Notes: generated by a model from the sequence alone, not told the origin. 42,026 nucleotides of DNA from Actinomycetota bacterium (GCA_009702965.1 WLHB01000009.1:1-42026), one strand, 5' to 3'; shown: positions 9,236-19,228, counted from the first letter of the stretch. Translations and numbers: made by a program.

Positions 9236-9448
9236 ATGTCACAAGACTCACCGAAAAAACAAGGGTCGCCGATAAAAACTGTTGTCATCCTTGTTGCTAT
9301 CGGAACAATCGCATGGCTTATCGCAGGAATGGTTGCTATCACCCTTGATTACGATTCAAAGTATGTCTGGACCTGCGTAGTTGGAGCACTGCTTGGTGCT
9401 ACAGGTATTCGGTACTCAATTAGGCGTGATCGCCGAAGCGGTATTTAA
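9236..9448 (+). CDS. DUF2530 small membrane protein
   Basis: 70 residues: polar N-terminus (SQDSPKKQG), two hydrophobic helices (about 15-36 and 43-58) and a basic tail (RYSIRRDRRSGI). This is the layout of actinobacterial DUF2530 proteins, which in mycobacteria also lie close to serC. Function is unknown. The start is ATG 9236, 6 nt after TACTAT; the frame is open further upstream (to 9104) but runs through the promoter. The stop codon interleaves with that of the convergent cold-shock gene in the palindrome TTAA (9445-9448). Confidence 0.75.
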   Translation: MSQDSPKKQGSPIKTVVILVAIGTIAWLIAGMVAITLDYDSKYVWTCVVGALLGATGIRYSIRRDRRSGI

Positions 9449-9828
9449 GCTTCGAGCTGACCTGCAATTCCACGAAGAACACGACCGAGGCGTTCTGCCT
9501 CAGCACCTGAAGGATGGCGGCCTTGGCGAAGACCGTTACCGACTTTGTCCAAAATTTTGATCGTATCTTCGATCATCGCTGCAAGATCATCGTTGTTCAC
9601 GCGAGAATTTTCCGCTAACGAAACAGGTGCATCAACAACATGCACAGACATCGCCTGCGGTCCTTTACGTGAATCGATTACTGAGAATTCAAGTTTTGTT
9701 CCAGGCTTTACCGTAGTAACGCCCTCAGGGAGAGCTGTTGCTGCCAGGTAAACATCTTCGCCCTCATCGGATGAGATAAAACCAAAACCTTTTTCGAGGC
9801 TAAACCATTTAACGCGGCCTGTAGGCAT
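9445..9828 (-). CDS. Cold-shock-domain protein with C-terminal extension (CspB-like)
   Basis: 127 residues. Residues 1-66 form a cold-shock OB fold that binds single-stranded nucleic acid: GRVKWFSLEKGFGFISSDEGEDVYL holds RNP1 (KGFGFI) and an RNP2-like segment (DVYLAA, where Csp proteins usually have VFVH). The remaining 60 residues are a helical extension seen in actinobacterial long Csp proteins and absent from 67-residue CspA types. The start at 9828 is backed by AAGGAG 6 nt upstream. Probably an RNA chaperone; lies next to DUF3027 as in other actinobacteria. Confidence 0.88.
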   Translation of the reverse strand: MPTGRVKWFSLEKGFGFISSDEGEDVYLAATALPEGVTTVKPGTKLEFSVIDSRKGPQAMSVHVVDAPVSLAENSRVNNDDLAAMIEDTIKILDKVGNGLRQGRHPSGAEAERLGRVLRGIAGQLEA

Positions 9829-9903
9829 TGGATACTCCTTGGGGTAGAAACAACTGTGGTTCGAACAATAGGGCGAAGTTTATCGCAGAATATTAGGGCG
9901 GTG

Positions 9904-10566
9904 CTACTTAATTGTGGCTTCGCTATGCGCTCCACAGCCGTGGTCAACAGAAACTACACGCGCATCATCTGGTGCAATCGCGTTGGCGCAGACACCAAAG
10001 GATGCTCGCAGCGAACCTGCAATCGGTAGGAAGAAGCCACATGTTTGGCAAGGCTTAGGAGCGCTCTGCGCAATCGGTGCATTCGGTCCGCTAGCTCCTG
10101 CATACCAACGCTTACTTGCTTGGTCGCGTCCTTCAATTGAAAGTACGCGCGCACGTGAAAGTCCTAAATCAAATACCTGCATTGGATCAAGTTCTTCATC
10201 TTGGATTAGTGAATGTATGCCAGGTGCTAAACGTGAATCATCAAGAATGCTTGGAACAATAACTCCTGGCTGAATGTCTTCAGGGAGAATGCGATCGCGG
10301 TAATCAATCCAATCAGGAGCGAGAAGTGAATCTGGACCTGGAAGAACTACAACATCGCAGACGGTTGGGGTTGCACCGTCTTCTACCTCAGCAACGGTGA
10401 CACACCAGCGCCATCCTTTATATCCTGCAAGATCTGCTTCAAATAAGAATGTTGAGACGCGATTGTCAGAATCAATATCAACAGAGATGAATGCGCCAAC
10501 CTGCGTCGCTTTTTCCGCATCCGCAATTGCAGCGTTGCGTGCGATCTCTTGTGCCGACATTGTCAT
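9904..10566 (-). CDS. DUF3027 protein
   Basis: 220-residue soluble protein of unknown function. The C-terminal third is the recognisable DUF3027 part: PCQTCGFFLPIAGSLRASFGVC and VSVDHGCGAHSE, whose four Cys and His residues suggest a metal site. The N-terminal half has no motif I know. The ATG at 10566 has TACCCT 6 nt upstream (leaderless type); MSAQ at 10560 is an alternative start. Located between groEL and the csp gene. Confidence 0.8.
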   Translation of the reverse strand: MTMSAQEIARNAAIADAEKATQVGAFISVDIDSDNRVSTFLFEADLAGYKGWRWCVTVAEVEDGATPTVCDVVVLPGPDSLLAPDWIDYRDRILPEDIQPGVIVPSILDDSRLAPGIHSLIQDEELDPMQVFDLGLSRARVLSIEGRDQASKRWYAGASGPNAPIAQSAPKPCQTCGFFLPIAGSLRASFGVCANAIAPDDARVVSVDHGCGAHSEATIK

Positions 10567-10572
10567 GGGGTA

Positions 10573-10578
10573 AGGGTA
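10573..10578 (-). promoter_or_regulatory. -10 element of DUF3027 gene (leaderless)
   Basis: TACCCT on the minus strand, 6 nt before ATG 10566. It lies directly after the groEL terminator hairpin. Confidence 0.4.
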
Positions 10579-10581
10579 AAG

Positions 10582-10619
10582 CAGAACAGGCCCACGATGT
10601 TAATCGCGAGCCTGTTCTG
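10582..10619 (-). terminator. Hairpin after groEL
   Basis: Ten-bp perfect arms (10582-10591 and 10610-10619, CAGAACAGGC) continue inward through a U-G pair and a 6-bp inner stem (CGCGAT/ATCGTG, one G-U) to a TAAC loop: 17 continuous pairs when read as minus-strand RNA. The two G-U pairs would be A-C mismatches on the other strand, so it serves the groEL transcript. The following U-run is weak (CTTTACCCTT). Confidence 0.6.
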
Positions 10620-10642
10620 GTAATTCGTATGCGAGGATCAGA

Positions 10643-12301
<1,659 letters not shown>

Positions 12302-12328
12302 TTATCACTCTCGACCCGTGAGTGCTAA
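12302..12328. promoter_or_regulatory. CIRCE element (HrcA operator) of groEL
   Basis: TTATCACTC, 9-nt spacer, GAGTGCTAA. It matches the CIRCE consensus TTAGCACTC-N9-GAGTGCTAA in all but one position (T for G in the left arm). Confidence 0.9.
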
Positions 12329-12383
12329 CGCCAAATCTACGGCCTTCTATTCCCGTGCGCAAAACGAGGGGCTACAGGCAGAG

Positions 12384-12419
12384 GGATTTAGCGGGGGATT
12401 TAGCGGGGGCTTTAGCGGG
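12384..12419. repeat. Three tandem 12-bp repeats
   Basis: GGATTTAGCGGG occurs at 12384-12395 and 12396-12407 exactly and at 12408-12419 with one change (C for A). The last eight bases overlap the final codons and stop of the DUF3263 gene. It lies between the groEL control region and that gene; no function is evident. Confidence 0.8.
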
Positions 12420-12699
12420 TGGTGCGGGCTGAGGTACGAGCCTCGCGCAGACGGCGCAGGCGCTTGACCAGCATAGGAGAGGCCTCGAGGGCGTCCTGGC
12501 GATCGATCAGATCATTGAGAATTTGATAGTAACGAGGGGCACTTAAGTCAAAGAGCTCTTTGATCGCGCTCTCTTTAGCCCCGGCAAAACGCCACCAGCT
12601 GCGTTCGAATTCTAGGATGCGGAATTCCAGGTCGCTCAGTGAATGGTCGCTCAGTGACGGGCTGGTATTCACGCTCTCACTATTTTCTAGGGCTGACAT
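12412..12699 (-). CDS. DUF3263 protein
   Basis: 95 residues. The core [42 protein letters not shown] is the DUF3263 domain: a helical, possibly helix-turn-helix-like fold found in actinobacteria; function unknown. The C-terminus is basic ([18 protein letters not shown]), which suggests nucleic acid contact. TACGAT lies 7 nt upstream of ATG 12699 (leaderless type). Its stop lies within the 12-bp tandem repeats. Confidence 0.8.
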   Translation of the reverse strand: MSALENSESVNTSPSLSDHSLSDLEFRILEFERSWWRFAGAKESAIKELFDLSAPRYYQILNDLIDRQDALEASPMLVKRLRRLREARTSARTTR

Positions 12700-12706
12700 A
12701 TGGGCA

Positions 12707-12712
12707 ATCGTA
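12707..12712 (-). promoter_or_regulatory. -10 element of DUF3263 gene (leaderless)
   Basis: TACGAT on the minus strand, 7 nt before ATG 12699. Confidence 0.4.
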
Positions 12713-12756
12713 ATAGATTCCTAGTAAAAACTGTGGGATTTAGATTGTTTCCAGAT

Positions 12757-14103
12757 TTATAGGGTTGCAAGTATCGCTTTGATATCAGCGATTGTGGTCC
12801 ATGGGTTGACTATTGCAAAGCGAAGAATCGGCTCACCATCATGAGATGACGGTGTGACAAAGCCAATCTGATCTTCTAATAATTGATTACTCCATTGCTG
12901 GTACTGCGCTTTGCTCCACCCTTTACGAGTAAATGCAACAATCGATAAATCTGGTTCGCGTAAAAGTTCTAGGTTGGGATGTTCTTTAACAAGAACCGCC
13001 GCATCACGTGCGACTTGAAGTGTTTCTTCCATGGCATCTGTATATGCATCTGTACCTGCAGCGGCGAGTGAGAACCAGAACGGCAAGCCGCGTGTACGGC
13101 GCGTAAGTTGAATCGCGTAATCAGAAGGATTCCATGTGCCATCGTGCAGTGAGTCGAGATAAGAAGCATGTTGAGTATGTGTTGCGCGCGCGATATCAGG
13201 ATCGCGATACACCAGTGCACACGCATCGTATGGAGCAAAGAGCCACTTGTGTGGATCTACGATAAATGAATCGCAAAGTTCGATGCCGTTAAAATTCTCA
13301 CGAATAGATGGCGCGCATAAGCCAGCAAGACCGTAAGCGCCATCTACGTGAAACCAAATATTGCGATCGTGAGCAGCCTTAGCAGCACCCACCAGATCAT
13401 CGATAACACCGAGGTTTGTTGTACCCGAGGTTGCAATCACAGCACACACCTGCCCATCACTTGTCGCGTGATAGGCATCAATAGCTGCGGCAATGTCATC
13501 GCCATGCATTCGTAGATCATCGCGAACGGCTACGGTGACAATTTCGACATCCATTACCTGCGCTGCTGTTGCAATAGAAGAGTGTGCCTCTTCGCTGCAA
13601 GCAATTGCCCACTGCTTAATGCCAGGGAATTTCTTGCGTGCATCCTCGCGCGCAGTAACAAGTGCTGAGAGATTTCCAATGGTTCCACCTTGTACGAAAA
13701 CACCGCCGGCAGATTCAGGAAGTCCCGCTAAATCAGATAACCAGCGCAGCGCTTGATTTTCTGCAAAGACAGCGCCAGCACCTTCTTGCCAAGAGCCACC
13801 GTATAACGCACTTGCGCCAACGACGAGATCAAAAAGGCTCGCATATTCACTTGGCGCAGATGGAATGTATGCCAGATAGCGTGGATGATCTGTCGAGATG
13901 CATGCCTGCGCCAAGACTTCAGTAAAGAGCGCCAAAGTTTTGCTGCCGCCTAAACCCTTAGCTGAGATCGTATTACCCACTTCAGCGAATAAATCTGCAG
14001 CCGAGCGTGGACCGTCAAGAGGTGGATCATTTTTCAATCGATCAAGACTGTAAGCAAGTACTTCTTGTGCCAGCGCTTCGATTTCTGCAGTGAACTTATG
14101 CAT
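12757..14103 (-). CDS. Group II PLP-dependent amino acid decarboxylase
   Basis: 448 residues, fold-type I PLP enzyme of the aromatic amino acid/glutamate/diaminobutyrate decarboxylase group. Visible: the PLP-stacking His at H174 (EEAHSS), Asp D253 in FHVDGAYG, and the Schiff-base lysine K286 in DPHKWLFAPYD. GTIGNLSALVTAR is the cofactor-phosphate loop. It shares 8 bp with the upstream SDR gene (start 14103, SDR stop 14096), implying coupling. The substrate cannot be fixed: candidates are aromatic amino acids, DOPA/tryptophan or 2,4-diaminobutyrate. Confidence 0.88.
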   Translation of the reverse strand: MHKFTAEIEALAQEVLAYSLDRLKNDPPLDGPRSAADLFAEVGNTISAKGLGGSKTLALFTEVLAQACISTDHPRYLAYIPSAPSEYASLFDLVVGASALYGGSWQEGAGAVFAENQALRWLSDLAGLPESAGGVFVQGGTIGNLSALVTAREDARKKFPGIKQWAIACSEEAHSSIATAAQVMDVEIVTVAVRDDLRMHGDDIAAAIDAYHATSDGQVCAVIATSGTTNLGVIDDLVGAAKAAHDRNIWFHVDGAYGLAGLCAPSIRENFNGIELCDSFIVDPHKWLFAPYDACALVYRDPDIARATHTQHASYLDSLHDGTWNPSDYAIQLTRRTRGLPFWFSLAAAGTDAYTDAMEETLQVARDAAVLVKEHPNLELLREPDLSIVAFTRKGWSKAQYQQWSNQLLEDQIGFVTPSSHDGEPILRFAIVNPWTTIADIKAILATL

Positions 14104-15574
14104 CCTTACGCGCCCGCTTTACAATATTGCGAAGCATGGTTGGAAAAACAAAGAGGTGAAGCGGTGCGATTGCATGCCAATACAACTGGCCACCTAATCC
14201 GCGTGGATTAAATGTTGCTTCTTGCAACACATGTGTCTTTCCATTTTCTGTTGTGACGGTAAATTCAAGCCACGCTTTTCCAGGCAAGACCATCTCTGCG
14301 TAGAGTTTTAATCTGCGACCAGGCTCGAGTTCTTCCACTCGCCAAAAATCTACACTTTCACCGATACGTAGAAAATCAGGATCACGGCGACCGCGACGCA
14401 AACCAACTCCGCCTACTGCGCGATCAATAAGTCCGCGCGCCCACCAGAGGAAATCAGCGCCAAACCAACCATGTTCGCCGCCAATACCTTCAATCTGCTT
14501 CCAAATTTTTTCAGCAGAGACATCAGTAATTACTTCACGGCGATCGCGCAAAACTGCTTCACCTGCCCACTCGGGATCACCCTGCGCCTTCTGCCATGGC
14601 GCTGTTGGACTTGTCGCATCTGACCATCGAGTCTCAACGCTATGAGTATTGATTTTTGAGAGCGCTAGCGTCATTGCAGCTGTTACATCAGTAAGACCTT
14701 CAGCGGGCAATGGAATTGTTGCGTTAATGCTTTTTGCAGGATCAGCAACAACTTCACTAATCAGTGAGCCAACAAGCGGACGAGCCAGCGCTGTTGGCAC
14801 AGGGGTAACTAGACCAATCCATAAACTAGAAAGGCCTGGGGTAAGAACTGGAATCTTTACAATGATGCGTTTTTTAAGGCCAGATAACTTTGCAAACTTC
14901 TGCATCATGTCGGCATAGGTCAACACTTCAGGGCCGCCAATATCAAAGACTTTGCGCACTGGTGTAGAAAGTAGCGCCGCACCCTTGAGGTAATAGAGAA
15001 CATCACGAATTGCAATGGGGTGCGTACGGTTCATTACCCATTTAGGAGTTGTCATAATCGGCAAGCGGTGTGTGAGGTGACGTAGCATTTCAAAACTGGC
15101 AGAACCTGAACCAATGATGATTCCTGCACGCAACTCCATTACGGGTACCGATGTGCTTGCAAGCTCTGCCCCGGTGCGAGCGCGCGATGCTAAGTGCTTA
15201 CTGATGTTCTTATCGTTTGCAATTCCACCGAGGTAAACAATTTGCGAGACACCTGCAGCCTCTGCTGCTTGGGCAAAGTCACGAGCCATCTTCGCCTCAA
15301 TCTCATCAAAATTCGGTCCGAGATTAATTGAATGTAAAAGGTAATACGCGGTGTGAACGCCGATGAGTGCGTTATCAAGGTCTGCACGATTTTCAGCGCT
15401 GCCTTCACAGATTTCTACCGACGATGCCCACGGTTGTCCCTGCACTTTGTGCCAATCGCGAACCAAAATCCGAACATCTAAATTCTCTTCAATCAGAGTT
15501 CTCACTAATCGGCCGCCAACATAGCCAGATGCTCCCGTGACGAGATAGAGACGCTTTTCAGTCTTCGCTTCCAT
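14096..15574 (-). CDS. SDR-family oxidoreductase with DUF2867 domain
   Basis: 492 residues from ATG 15574. Residues 1-300 are an atypical, extended SDR/NmrA-like Rossmann domain: TGASGYVGGRLV nucleotide loop near the N-terminus, YLLHS, and VYLGGI. The C-terminal part (about 340-490) is a DUF2867-type, START-like domain (SAEKIWKQIEGIGGEHGWFGADFLWWARGLIDR). Substrate unknown; NAD(P)-dependent activity on a small hydrophobic ligand is inference. TAGGCT lies 7 nt upstream of the start; the frame stays open to 15613 but that part crosses the divergent promoter. Coupled to the decarboxylase. Confidence 0.85.
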   Translation of the reverse strand: MEAKTEKRLYLVTGASGYVGGRLVRTLIEENLDVRILVRDWHKVQGQPWASSVEICEGSAENRADLDNALIGVHTAYYLLHSINLGPNFDEIEAKMARDFAQAAEAAGVSQIVYLGGIANDKNISKHLASRARTGAELASTSVPVMELRAGIIIGSGSASFEMLRHLTHRLPIMTTPKWVMNRTHPIAIRDVLYYLKGAALLSTPVRKVFDIGGPEVLTYADMMQKFAKLSGLKKRIIVKIPVLTPGLSSLWIGLVTPVPTALARPLVGSLISEVVADPAKSINATIPLPAEGLTDVTAAMTLALSKINTHSVETRWSDATSPTAPWQKAQGDPEWAGEAVLRDRREVITDVSAEKIWKQIEGIGGEHGWFGADFLWWARGLIDRAVGGVGLRRGRRDPDFLRIGESVDFWRVEELEPGRRLKLYAEMVLPGKAWLEFTVTTENGKTHVLQEATFNPRGLGGQLYWHAIAPLHLFVFPTMLRNIVKRARKDA

Positions 15575-15581
15575 GAGGTTC

Positions 15582-15587
15582 AGCCTA
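15582..15587 (-). promoter_or_regulatory. -10 element of SDR gene (leaderless, back-to-back)
   Basis: TAGGCT on the minus strand, 7 nt before ATG 15574. It shares the bases TA (15586-15587) with the plus-strand hexamer. Confidence 0.5.
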
Positions 15588-15591
15588 GACT
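15586..15591 (+). promoter_or_regulatory. -10 element of NDH-2 gene (leaderless)
   Basis: TAGACT, 6 nt before ATG 15598. Starts of the two divergent genes are only 23 bp apart. Confidence 0.5.
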
Positions 15592-15597
15592 GAGCCC

Positions 15598-16830
15598 ATG
15601 GCAACTTCCACACGACCTCGCGTCGTCATCCTTGGTGCAGGCTTTGGTGGCCTGGCGACCGCGCGTGCCTTGGCGGGTAAGGCCGATGTGACCGTGGTCG
15701 ATCGCCACAATTACCAAACCTTCCTGCCACTTTTGTATCAGGTATCAACTGCTGGCCTTGCCGCAGATCACGTGGCTCATCCAGTACGTGGAATTCTAAA
15801 TAAAGATGGCGTTAAGTTTCGAATGGGTTCACCAATTTCAGTCGATCACAAGAACAAGTCAGTGAAATTGGATTCAAGTGAAAGTTTAGATTTTGATCAC
15901 CTAGTTGTTGCACTTGGTTCTTCAACAAATGATTTTGGAATTCCCGGTGTTGCCGAATATGGGCTTGGAATGAAAAATGTTCATGAGGCGATCTCAATTC
16001 GCGCTGAAATTATGCGTCGCTTTGAAGATTTATGCCGCTTTGAAGATGACACGCGTTTAAGTATCTCCGTTATCGGCGGTGGTCCAACTGGCGTTGAAAT
16101 GGCTGGAGCTATTGCAGAACTTGTACGTGGTCCACTACGTAATGATCACAAACACGCATCCGAGCATATGGATATCTATCTCATCGAGGCAGGGCCACGA
16201 ATCTTGCCGATGTTCACAGAAAAACTTTCTAGCCGCGCTCAGCGTGATCTTGAAAAAATGGGTGTGACTGTAAAACTCAATACAGCGGTGCAAGAAGTTA
16301 AACCGCGCAGCATCTTGGTTAAGGGTGCTGATTCAATTCCATCAGAGGTAACAATTTGGGCTGCTGGAGTTAAGGGTGAACCAGCTGGTGCAATTCTTAA
16401 TCTTCCACTTGATGGAACGCGCATTGATGTTGATCCAACACTTGCAGTTTCACATTATCCATATGTCTGGGCTATCGGTGATATCTCAGGTGCTAAAGGA
16501 AAAGATGGACGCTTCTTGCCACAGGTAGCGCCAGTTGCTCTACAACAGGGAAAATTTGTCGCTGCACAAATCATTCGCCTCACTACTGGAAAAGCACTTC
16601 AACCATTTAAATATCGCGATAAAGGTTCAATGGCAACGATCGGCCGACATAAGGCTGTTGTACAAGTTGGAAAATTTACAATGGCAGGAATTCCAGCCTG
16701 GTATGCCTGGCTCTGGCTCCATCTCTTCTATCTCTTAGGTGGAAGTAATAAAATTGGAACGATGGCTGATTGGACATGGAACTACCTCACCTTTGATCGA
16801 GGCAATCGCCACATCATGGATAGCATGTAA
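15598..16830 (+). CDS. ndh: Type II NADH dehydrogenase (NDH-2)
   Basis: Single-subunit, FAD-containing NADH:quinone oxidoreductase that feeds electrons to menaquinone without pumping protons. 410 residues. FAD loop VVILGAGFGGLATARAL at residues 9-25, NADH loop SVIGGGPTGVEMAGAIAEL near 157-175, third FAD segment VWAIGDISGAK, quinone-side motif PQVAPVALQQGKFVA. The C-terminal WYAWLWLHLFYLLGG is the amphipathic membrane anchor. Leaderless-type start (TAGACT plus 6 nt). The hydrolase gene begins 2 nt after the stop. Confidence 0.93.
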   Translation: MATSTRPRVVILGAGFGGLATARALAGKADVTVVDRHNYQTFLPLLYQVSTAGLAADHVAHPVRGILNKDGVKFRMGSPISVDHKNKSVKLDSSESLDFDHLVVALGSSTNDFGIPGVAEYGLGMKNVHEAISIRAEIMRRFEDLCRFEDDTRLSISVIGGGPTGVEMAGAIAELVRGPLRNDHKHASEHMDIYLIEAGPRILPMFTEKLSSRAQRDLEKMGVTVKLNTAVQEVKPRSILVKGADSIPSEVTIWAAGVKGEPAGAILNLPLDGTRIDVDPTLAVSHYPYVWAIGDISGAKGKDGRFLPQVAPVALQQGKFVAAQIIRLTTGKALQPFKYRDKGSMATIGRHKAVVQVGKFTMAGIPAWYAWLWLHLFYLLGGSNKIGTMADWTWNYLTFDRGNRHIMDSM

Positions 16831-16832
16831 AG

Positions 16833-17609
16833 ATGTCTGAGTACATCGAACTGCGCGGTCATCGCATTCGTTCATACGAGTGGCCGCACGATGGTGAAGC
16901 GGTGCTATTGCTCCATGGTGGACTTAGCCAGACTTCGCACTGGGATCTACAGATCCTTCCAGCGATTGAAGATAGCTTTCATATCTTTGGCTATGACCGA
17001 ACAGGGCATGGATTTACTGGCGATCAACCCGGAAGCTTTCACTTTGAATTTCAGAAAAATGAAGCGATCGCTTATCTAGAAGATGTTGTAAAGAAACCAG
17101 CGCACATCATCGGCTATAGCGATGGTGCAAATATTGCTCTGATGGTTGCTATCGAACGACCAGATTTAGTTGCCTCAATCGTATCTATCGCGGGAAATTA
17201 TCATTACAGCGGAATACACCCGCTTCCTGAATCTGATGGCTTTATTGCTCAAGAAGATCGTGATGAGTATGCGGTGACTTCCCCAGATGCGCCACACACA
17301 CTTGACGAGAAAATTGCAAAGATGACGGCCATTTGGAAGGTAGAGCCAAATATTTCACCAGAGTTGTTAGCAAAAATTGAGTGCCCTGTGCTTGTGATGG
17401 CTGGGGATGATGATGTAGTGCGACATGAACACACAATTGATCTCTTTGACCGTCTTGCACTGGGTCAACTTGCGATTGTTCCAGGTACATCACATGGCTT
17501 AGTTAAAGAAAAACCTGCGATAGTTCAAGCTCTGATTGAAGACTTCTTAACGGATTTGAGTTATCCAGTAACTCGCATGCCCTACAAAAGGACAAATCCA
17601 GTAACTTAG
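16833..17609 (+). CDS. Alpha/beta hydrolase
   Basis: 258 residues. Oxyanion HG motif LLLHGGLSQTSHW, nucleophile elbow GYSDGA, Asp in VMAGDDDVV and His in GTSHGLV complete a Ser-Asp-His triad. Substrate unknown. Starts 2 nt downstream of ndh, so co-translated. Its stop interleaves with that of the convergent carbonic anhydrase gene (4-bp overlap). Confidence 0.88.
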   Translation: MSEYIELRGHRIRSYEWPHDGEAVLLLHGGLSQTSHWDLQILPAIEDSFHIFGYDRTGHGFTGDQPGSFHFEFQKNEAIAYLEDVVKKPAHIIGYSDGANIALMVAIERPDLVASIVSIAGNYHYSGIHPLPESDGFIAQEDRDEYAVTSPDAPHTLDEKIAKMTAIWKVEPNISPELLAKIECPVLVMAGDDDVVRHEHTIDLFDRLALGQLAIVPGTSHGLVKEKPAIVQALIEDFLTDLSYPVTRMPYKRTNPVT

Positions 17610-18124
17610 AAGTTCTTAAAGTCTATCTTTCCAGTTTTTACATCGTAAATCGCACCAATGACAGATACACCTTTTCTTATGAGTGGGTATGCACGAATAC
17701 GTGTGATATCAGTTTCTAAAGCTGCTTCTTGATCCCTAGTGACACGAAATTCAAGACTTCGTGTGTCAACTCCATATTGCTTTTCAATTTCATCATGCAG
17801 AGTCGACTCATCACTCTGTGCCATACGGCAGTCAGTATGTGGCATCACAAGAATGCGATCAACGTTAAGCAGGTATGTTGCAAGAACAAGGGTGCGAAGC
17901 ACATCTTCAGTCACGCGCGCACCAGCATTACGCAGAATTTTTGCATCTCCTGATCGCATTCCAACAACAGAAAGTGGGTTGATCCGTGAATCCATGCAAG
18001 TGATAATTGCTAGCCCTTTGGCGGCAGACCCGCTCAACTCACTATATTTAAATCCTTGTGCATAGTGTTCATTTGCGTTGATTAGATCGGCAAATTTGTT
18101 GCGATCGGCAGAATACTTACTCAT
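17606..18124 (-). CDS. Beta-class carbonic anhydrase
   Basis: 172 residues; hydrates CO2 to bicarbonate. Zinc ligands C43, H96 and C99 and the catalytic Asp-Arg pair D45/R47 are visible in ITCMDSRINP and MPHTDCRM. The short length fits the small actinobacterial beta-CA branch. AGGT/AGGG lies just upstream of ATG 18124. The tRNA-Thr gene lies 24 bp upstream on the same strand and could share the transcript. Confidence 0.92.
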   Translation of the reverse strand: MSKYSADRNKFADLINANEHYAQGFKYSELSGSAAKGLAIITCMDSRINPLSVVGMRSGDAKILRNAGARVTEDVLRTLVLATYLLNVDRILVMPHTDCRMAQSDESTLHDEIEKQYGVDTRSLEFRVTRDQEAALETDITRIRAYPLIRKGVSVIGAIYDVKTGKIDFKNF

Positions 18125-18148
18125 ACGCCCTACCTTCTCGCTGATACA

Positions 18149-18223
18149 TGGAGCCCCCCGTCAGGATTGAACTGACGACCTTCCGCTTACAAGGCGGATG
18201 CTCTACCACTGAGCTAGGGAGGC
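18149..18223 (-). tRNA. tRNA-Thr (anticodon TGT)
   Basis: On the minus strand GCCTCCC pairs with GGGGGGC (one G-T), D arm AGCTCAGTGGTAGAGC, anticodon arm TCCGC-CTTGTAA-GCGGA with anticodon TGT, T arm GTCAG-TTCAATC-CTGAC, and an encoded CCA end. All arms close, so it looks functional. Confidence 0.96.
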
Positions 18224-18295
18224 CTGTCACATTAACTGCGACGAGACGTAATTATGACAGGGGATGGGCTAATCTAAAAATCGCAGCAGGTGGAC

Positions 18296-18301
18296 TAGGT
18301 T
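18296..18301 (+). promoter_or_regulatory. -10 element of Ppx/GppA gene (leaderless)
   Basis: TAGGTT, 6 nt before ATG 18308. Confidence 0.4.
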
Positions 18302-18307
18302 ACGTGC

Positions 18308-19225
18308 ATGCGACTAGGCGTACTTGATATGGGATCAAACACGATCCATCTCCAAGTTGTCGATGCTCACCCTGGCGCCCGTCCAACCCCGGCTTCTAGC
18401 CAGAAATTCGAACTTCGCCTAACGGAATATCTCGATCGAAATAATCACATTACTGACGAAGGCTTCAATCTTCTCAGCCATGCAACTACTGAAGTGTTAA
18501 AGCATGCAGAAGAGTTTAAGTGCGAAGAAATTCTTGCCTTTGCAACGTCGGCAATTCGAGAAGCCAATAATGGTGAGAAGATCATTGAAGAACTTCAGAA
18601 GGTTCATAACATTGAATTACAAATTCTCTCTGGAGATGAAGAAGCACAACTCACATTTTTAGCAGCGCGCAGATGGCTTGGGTGGTCTGCTGGTCGCTTG
18701 CTTGTTCTCGATATAGGTGGCGGCTCACTTGAGATGGCTGTTGGAAATGATGAATCTGCAAGTGCAACACTTTCGCTTCCGATCGGTGCGGCGCGAATGA
18801 CGCGTGAATTCCTCAACGGTGATCCCTACACCTCAAAGAGTATGAAGGCATTGGCCCAGCATTCGAAAGATCTCATCTCGTCCTCAGTCACTGGCGAACT
18901 TGCAGAACATAACGCTGATCGCATCGTGGCAACAAGTAAAACATTTCGCACATTAGCCAGACTTACAGACCATTGGTATAAAGATGGTGGCAAATACCTT
19001 GAGCGCCAGGCTTTAGTCGCGGCGATTGAAAAGTTAAAAGATCTGACTAATAGTCAGCGTTCATCCTTACCTGGTGTTTCTCCAAGTAGAGCAAAGCAAT
19101 TAGTCGCTGGAGCAATTGTTGCTGAATCGGTGATGAAACATCTCGATATTGAAACGGTGGAGATTTGCCCTTGGGCGCTACGTGAGGGAATTGTTCTCAA
19201 GTGGCTTGATTGGATGGAGAAGTAA
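18308..19225 (+). CDS. Exopolyphosphatase / pppGpp phosphatase family (Ppx/GppA)
   Basis: 305 residues, only the two-lobed ASKHA catalytic core, as in the short actinobacterial Ppx proteins. Phosphate-1 loop LGVLDMGSNTIHLQVVD (residues 3-19), AFATSAIREANNG, and phosphate-2 loop LDIGGGSLEMAVG. Hydrolyses polyphosphate or removes the 5' phosphate of pppGpp; which cannot be decided here. A polyphosphate kinase gene lies about 1 kb away on the other strand, which supports a polyphosphate role. TAGGTT is 6 nt upstream. Three bp separate its end from the convergent Nudix gene. Confidence 0.9.
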   Translation: MRLGVLDMGSNTIHLQVVDAHPGARPTPASSQKFELRLTEYLDRNNHITDEGFNLLSHATTEVLKHAEEFKCEEILAFATSAIREANNGEKIIEELQKVHNIELQILSGDEEAQLTFLAARRWLGWSAGRLLVLDIGGGSLEMAVGNDESASATLSLPIGAARMTREFLNGDPYTSKSMKALAQHSKDLISSSVTGELAEHNADRIVATSKTFRTLARLTDHWYKDGGKYLERQALVAAIEKLKDLTNSQRSSLPGVSPSRAKQLVAGAIVAESVMKHLDIETVEICPWALREGIVLKWLDWMEK

Positions 19226-19228
19226 GGC

